DNA of 9,752 nt, from assembly GCA_013180565.1 (NCBI GenBank), contig QBUN01000341.1:1-9752 (forward strand), in the 5' to 3' direction. This document shows positions 7,786 through 9,752 of the stretch, one piece after another. Within the stretch, counting starts at the first letter, position 1, and every line of letters starts with the position of its first letter. Made by a program: the position numbers and the translations under genes. Under the pieces are notes generated by a model. The model had not been told where the DNA came from and searched no databases. It was given only the letters and a program-made list of their open reading frames with translations. The DNA is from Candidatus Methanophaga sp. GoMg3.2 (lineage in GTDB: Archaea > Halobacteriota > Syntropharchaeia > Alkanophagales > Methanospirareceae).

Positions 7786-8235
7786 CTATGTTGGTAACTT
7801 TATTATTGCCGAAGAGGTATCGCCCCCAACATTAGATACAAACGTATTTGTTGCACCAGGATTATAATTCACGGTCTGTGTTGTAGTCGCTGTTGCACCA
7901 CCGAATTCGCAATGTATATCCACCTTCGTTGTCGGATCTGTATCGTTTGCCGTAATAGTCGCGTACCCATAATGAGCTTTTGTGCTGCTATTCCAGAAGT
8001 CAACCCTCGCTATTTCCACACCGCCCATAACAGGCGTCACGGCAATAAATCCCGGAGGTATAGTTATGTTTATCGAGGTAACGCCATCTGTAGTAACTAA
8101 TACGTCATACGAATCTACCACACCCGCCAAACCTGTGCCGGGCATCACCGTAAAAGAAGTAACTGTTGCAGACGCAGCAGGCATAAACGCAAACAGCATA
8201 AAACCCACGATTATTGTCGCCATCACCGCTATCTT
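7786..8235 (-). CDS. exported surface protein, second exon (signal-peptide core and beta-rich body)
   Basis: Directly after the group II intron the frame reads KIAVMATIIVGFMLFAFMP and then AASA, which is a hydrophobic signal-peptide core and a signal-peptidase-like site. The body is rich in Thr, Val, Gly and Ala: VTSFTVMPGTGLAG, then a VTTDGVTSINITIPPGF strand pair, a VDFWNSSTKAHYGYATI segment, and a Thr-rich stretch (GGATATTTQTVNYNPG). Lys and Arg are scarce. N-x-S/T sequons (NIT, NSS, NDT) would allow N-glycosylation, which fits the nearby glycan genes. I do not recognise a named family; a secreted or S-layer-associated beta-sandwich protein is likely. Without splicing the only usable starts are GTG 8226 or ATG 8223, which lack a basic n-region. 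The frame meets TAG at 7786-7788 but goes on coherently beyond it. No SD precedes GTG 8226, which speaks for the spliced start. Confidence 0.65.
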   Translation of the reverse strand, partial: KIAVMATIIVGFMLFAFMPAASATVTSFTVMPGTGLAGVVDSYDVLVTTDGVTSINITIPPGFIAVTPVMGGVEIARVDFWNSSTKAHYGYATITANDTDPTTKVDIHCEFGGATATTTQTVNYNPGATNTFVSNVGGDTSSAIIKLPT

Positions 8236-8302
8236 GTCGAGTAGGGCTCATAGTCCCCCACCTATTGGAGTATTGGCTCCGAGGTAACTATGAGCCCCCT
8301 CA
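8236..8302 (-). other. group II intron domain VI with bulged branch-point adenosine
   Basis: On the - strand GGGCTCATAGT (8297-8287) pairs perfectly with ACTATGAGCCC (8254-8244). Next comes a G8298-U8243 wobble, then unpaired A at 8242, then GAG (8301-8299) pairs with CTC (8241-8239). The bulged A lies seven nt from the 3' end, the normal lariat branch position. The apical part folds as ACCT/AGGT and GGAG/CTCC. Confidence 0.85.
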
Positions 8303-8304
8303 CA

Positions 8305-8337
8305 GAACCGGACTTGAAGTTTTCCCTCATCCGGCTC
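8305..8337 (-). other. group II intron domain V (catalytic hairpin)
   Basis: A 33-nt hairpin on the - strand: GAGCCGGA pairs with TCCGGTTC at the base, TGAGG pairs with CTTCA above it, a GAAAA loop caps it, and a 2-nt AG bulge sits on the 3' strand. The AGC metal-binding triad is intact. These are the defining features of domain V; the family length is usually 34 nt. Confidence 0.9.
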
Positions 8338-8369
8338 TTCAGGAGTACATCCTCTACGTTCTCGTAGAG

Positions 8370-8520
8370 TTGAGTTATGGACCACAGTTTTGTTGACACC
8401 TCTTGCCCATCTCTGGGTATGGAAGGTGTGTCCCTGCCGGTCCATCGCGCTCCTGCCAGTCCCTTCCCTCGGCAGGCATTACCCTGCTTCTCCGGTACTA
8501 TGAACTGGTCCGACTCCCTG
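8370..8520 (-). pseudogene. N-terminal stub of the group II intron-encoded reverse transcriptase
   Basis: In one frame domain IV reads ESDQFIVPEKQGNACRGKGL followed by AGARWTGRDTPSI and PRDGQEVSTKL, which resembles the low-complexity N-terminal lead of many group II intron reverse transcriptases. Instead of the RT0 to RT7 blocks the frame runs straight into domain V. About 45 residues remain, so no RT, maturase or endonuclease function is possible. The open frame extends through the whole intron (8262-8897), but outside this stretch it is structural RNA sequence, not protein. The resemblance rests on memory of the family. Confidence 0.5.
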
Positions 8521-8909
8521 AGTGTCGTCTGTACTATCTTACCGTTTATAGGTTTGATAGGGCATACTCCTGAAAGGCGAACACCCAGGGTCTCCCGGGT
8601 TTCCATAATCTCCGTTTGATACCGCGCTACTGTCTTAGACCCCGCCGGGCTCGCATCGCCTTGCCACGTCCTATTAAGACTATCGGCGATGAGAGTACTG
8701 CCTTCCGTCAACAAGACAACGTCGGCCTCCGGGACACTAGATATTTCGTGGCTGAATCCCTTCACTTGCGTTGCGGCCCAGTATCCCATCCCCCTGGCTT
8801 CACCACAGCCTGTTACCAGACTGGATGCAGGGTTCAGTTCTGATGGGGCGGCTAACCTTTCCTCAGGTTGGATTTGCACCAACTGGATATTATGCATTTA
8901 GCTCGGCAC

Positions 8910-8954
8910 TCCTTTGATTCTCTTTCCCAGATCCTGGAAATTATAACTACCCAT
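8910..8954 (-). CDS. proposed first exon of the exported surface protein
   Basis: From ATG 8954 the frame reads MGSYNFQDLGKRIKG and reaches the proposed 5' splice site exactly at a codon end. Joined to exon 2 (KIAVMATII...) it gives a signal peptide with a basic n-region (KRIKGK) before the hydrophobic core. The total would be 164 residues to TAG or, with TAG decoded, 219 to TAA. Without splicing, the frame runs four codons into the intron and stops (VPS, then TAA). The same frame is open upstream to a stop at 9096-9098, so the real start may lie further back (for example TTG at the LKKPDIIRAI segment). No strong SD precedes ATG 8954. Confidence 0.5.
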
Positions 8955-9216
8955 GATGGTTATTTTCCCCTGTTTTATATACTTGATTACCCTGTCGATA
9001 GCTATTATCCGTGCAACATCCTCGTTCCCGAGATCAATCGCCCGGATAATATCTGGTTTCTTCAATGAGAAATTCGTAAGTGTTTTTGTTTTCTCTTAGA
9101 AGTTCAAATCGAGCCCTGATTTTTTCATCAACTGCTGGATATGCGATCTTATGGATGGTCTCTGCAACATGTCTGTGGATACTACAGCTAGAAGTGGTGT
9201 ATATAAGGTCTGAAAT
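8955..9216 (-). pseudogene. fragments of an unrecognised protein in two frames
   Basis: Two overlapping frames look protein-like but neither has a good ATG. The first (9216-9034) reads ISDLIYTTSSCSIHRHVAET, then IHKIAYPAVDEKI, RARFELLRENKNTYEFLIEE and TRYYPGD, ending in TGA. The second, shifted, picks up at about 9064 with LKKPDIIRAIDLGNEDVARI, then IAIDRVIKYIKQGKITI, and runs on into the proposed exon 1. A single frameshift near 9040 would join them, so I read this as a degraded gene or a fragment fused to the surface-protein gene. It is rich in charged helices and has no signal peptide. I do not recognise the family and assign no function. Confidence 0.4.
8973..8981 (-). promoter_or_regulatory. 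TATA-like box upstream of exon 1
   Basis: The - strand reads TATATAAAA with its centre about 23 nt before ATG 8954. In archaea this would start a nearly leaderless transcript, which fits the missing SD. The spacing is slightly short, and the motif lies within an open frame, so it may be coding sequence only. Confidence 0.3.
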
Positions 9217-9237
9217 TTAGGTAAATACAAAAAATTA

Positions 9238-9262
9238 AGAAAAGCTCAAAACGAGCTTTTCT
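9238..9262. terminator. two-way hairpin terminator
   Basis: AGAAAAGCTC (9238-9247) and GAGCTTTTCT (9253-9262) form a perfect 10-bp stem with a 5-nt loop. On the - strand it is followed by TTAATTTTTTG, placed 64 nt after the stop of the exported protein at 9326; on the + strand a long T tract follows (9264-9283). It most likely ends transcription of the - strand gene. Confidence 0.6.
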
Positions 9263-9325
9263 ATCTTTTCATTCTTTTTTTTTCTTGTTCTTATCTATGC
9301 CTAGAGACTTGTTATGATGTTATCG

Positions 9326-9752
9326 CTATGGTGCTGGCGCAGGTGTTATCGCTGTCGCATTGGTCCATGAGAATGCCACATTTGTTGGTCCGTTGGTGTC
9401 TATATAAGCCGTCAGATTTACCTCTTCGAACCCAGTTGGGTTTGCATTTGCCCACGCGAATCCGGCATATGTCATTGTGCCCATCACATCAAACGGGAAC
9501 ACGATTGTTACTCCTACACCATCATCTACGCCTGTTGATACCCACTCGTCTGTGCAGAAGTTGTTTGCATCCGCGTATGTGGTGCCTTCTGCGTTAGCCT
9601 CCCCCGCCGAATCTGAATTGTGCATTGCAGTCGCACCTGTAACTATCACTGAGTTGGCACCCATATCTTTGCCAATAACTATCCAGCCATCAGAAGTCAA
9701 CCTAGCATAAGTAGATATCCATGCATTGTCTGCACTCGCTGCCGTAGCATTA
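9326..9752 (-). CDS. exported or surface protein, C-terminal part (runs off the right edge)
   Basis: The frame is open from the window edge (first whole codon at 9751-9749) for 141 residues to TAG 9328-9326; a TTG-initiated start at 9700 would be internal, since coherent sequence (NATAASADNAWISTYARL) precedes it. It is rich in Ala, Thr, Asn, Asp and Gly and has almost no Lys or Arg after the first third. Blocks include DGWIVIGKDMGANSVIVTGA, a TTYADANNFCTDEW segment, TIVFPFDVMGTMTYAGFAWA and NVAFSWTNATAITPAPAP. Alternating hydrophobic strands suggest a secreted beta-rich protein with N-x-T sequons. There is no C-terminal membrane anchor or PGF-type tail. I do not recognise the family. The stop is TAG, followed by CGA and TAA, so reading through would add one residue only. 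A hairpin terminator follows 64 nt on. Confidence 0.7.
   Translation of the reverse strand, partial: NATAASADNAWISTYARLTSDGWIVIGKDMGANSVIVTGATAMHNSDSAGEANAEGTTYADANNFCTDEWVSTGVDDGVGVTIVFPFDVMGTMTYAGFAWANANPTGFEEVNLTAYIDTNGPTNVAFSWTNATAITPAPAP

Larger units (their letters stand above)
8236..8909 (-). mobile_element. ORF-less group II intron (about 674 nt) inserted in a signal-peptide sequence
   Basis: Read on the - strand, the element starts GTGCC at 8909 (consensus GUGYG, one mismatch) and ends CTCGAC at 8236 (final AC as expected). Domain I, with GGTGCAAATCC and GAGGAAAGGTTAGCC near the 5' end, fills most of the length. Domains V and VI are textbook (listed separately). A 5-bp match CCUUU (8577-8573) to AAAGG (8915-8911) just before the 5' splice site is a good EBS1/IBS1 candidate, and UCUC in the loop near 8690 can pair with GAGA at exon positions -13 to -10 (EBS2/IBS2). 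A functional intron usually encodes a reverse transcriptase/maturase in domain IV; here only an N-terminal stub remains, so a related protein elsewhere would have to help. ORF-less group II introns are known in methanogenic archaea. The 3' end is firm; the 5' end is likely but less certain. Confidence 0.82.

Noticed and set aside
8262..8897. 211-codon open frame on the - strand read as a protein
   Set aside because: It lies entirely inside the group II intron and translates structural RNA (domain I, domain V); only the short stretch 8370-8520 has protein-like character.
7912..8901. Several + strand open frames across the surface-protein exon and the intron
   Set aside because: They are antisense shadows with no SD and no recognisable motifs, and the - strand explains the region.
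8241..8909. Intron 3' end at ...CCCTAC (8241)
   Set aside because: That would leave no bulged adenosine near the 3' end and would break the exon frame; ending at CTCGAC (8236) gives a bulged A at -7 and an in-frame junction.
9328..9710. Two + strand frames opposite the right-hand exported gene
   Set aside because: Low-complexity Leu/Arg- or Pro/Ser-rich translations mirror the - strand codons; no start signals.
1..9752. CRISPR array, tRNA or rRNA genes
   Set aside because: No regularly spaced repeats, cloverleaf or rRNA-like sequence was seen on either strand.

Overview
The window looks like archaeal DNA, most likely from a methanogen- or ANME-type euryarchaeon. The signs are an AT-rich surface-glycan cluster with good Shine-Dalgarno sites, Thr/Asn/Gly-rich exported proteins with few basic residues, TATA-like boxes, and an ORF-less group II intron of the kind known from methanogenic archaea. 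This assignment is inference; no rRNA or universal marker gene is present.

Left half (1-7293), AT-rich: a glycan-assembly operon on the + strand. Two tandem, homologous GT-B glycosyltransferases (the first cut by the window edge and carrying a coiled-coil lead-in) are followed by a SAM-dependent methyltransferase and a GT2 rhamnosyltransferase-like enzyme. The ATG of the next gene overlaps the GT2 stop (ATGA), but that gene is a decayed UDP-GlcNAc 2-epimerase (wecB) remnant. Facing it on the - strand is an 870-residue integral-membrane GT-C transferase (PMT/ArnT-like) with a carbohydrate-binding-like jelly roll and a second beta domain at its C terminus. Together these would build, methylate and transfer a surface glycan.

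Right half (7294-9752), richer in GC and all on the - strand: a possible methyltransferase remnant; an exported surface protein whose reading frame carries a TAG followed by 54 further coherent codons; a ~674-nt group II intron (8236-8909) that splits the signal-peptide region of that protein; fragments of an unrecognised protein upstream; a two-way hairpin terminator; and the C-terminal part of a second exported protein running off the right edge.

The most interesting object is the intron. Domain V with the AGC triad, domain VI with a bulged A seven nt from the 3' end, a plausible EBS1/IBS1 pairing and an in-frame exon junction all agree. If both splice sites are right, splicing would join a basic n-region to a hydrophobic signal-peptide core. 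The encoded reverse transcriptase is reduced to an N-terminal stub, so mobility would need help from elsewhere.
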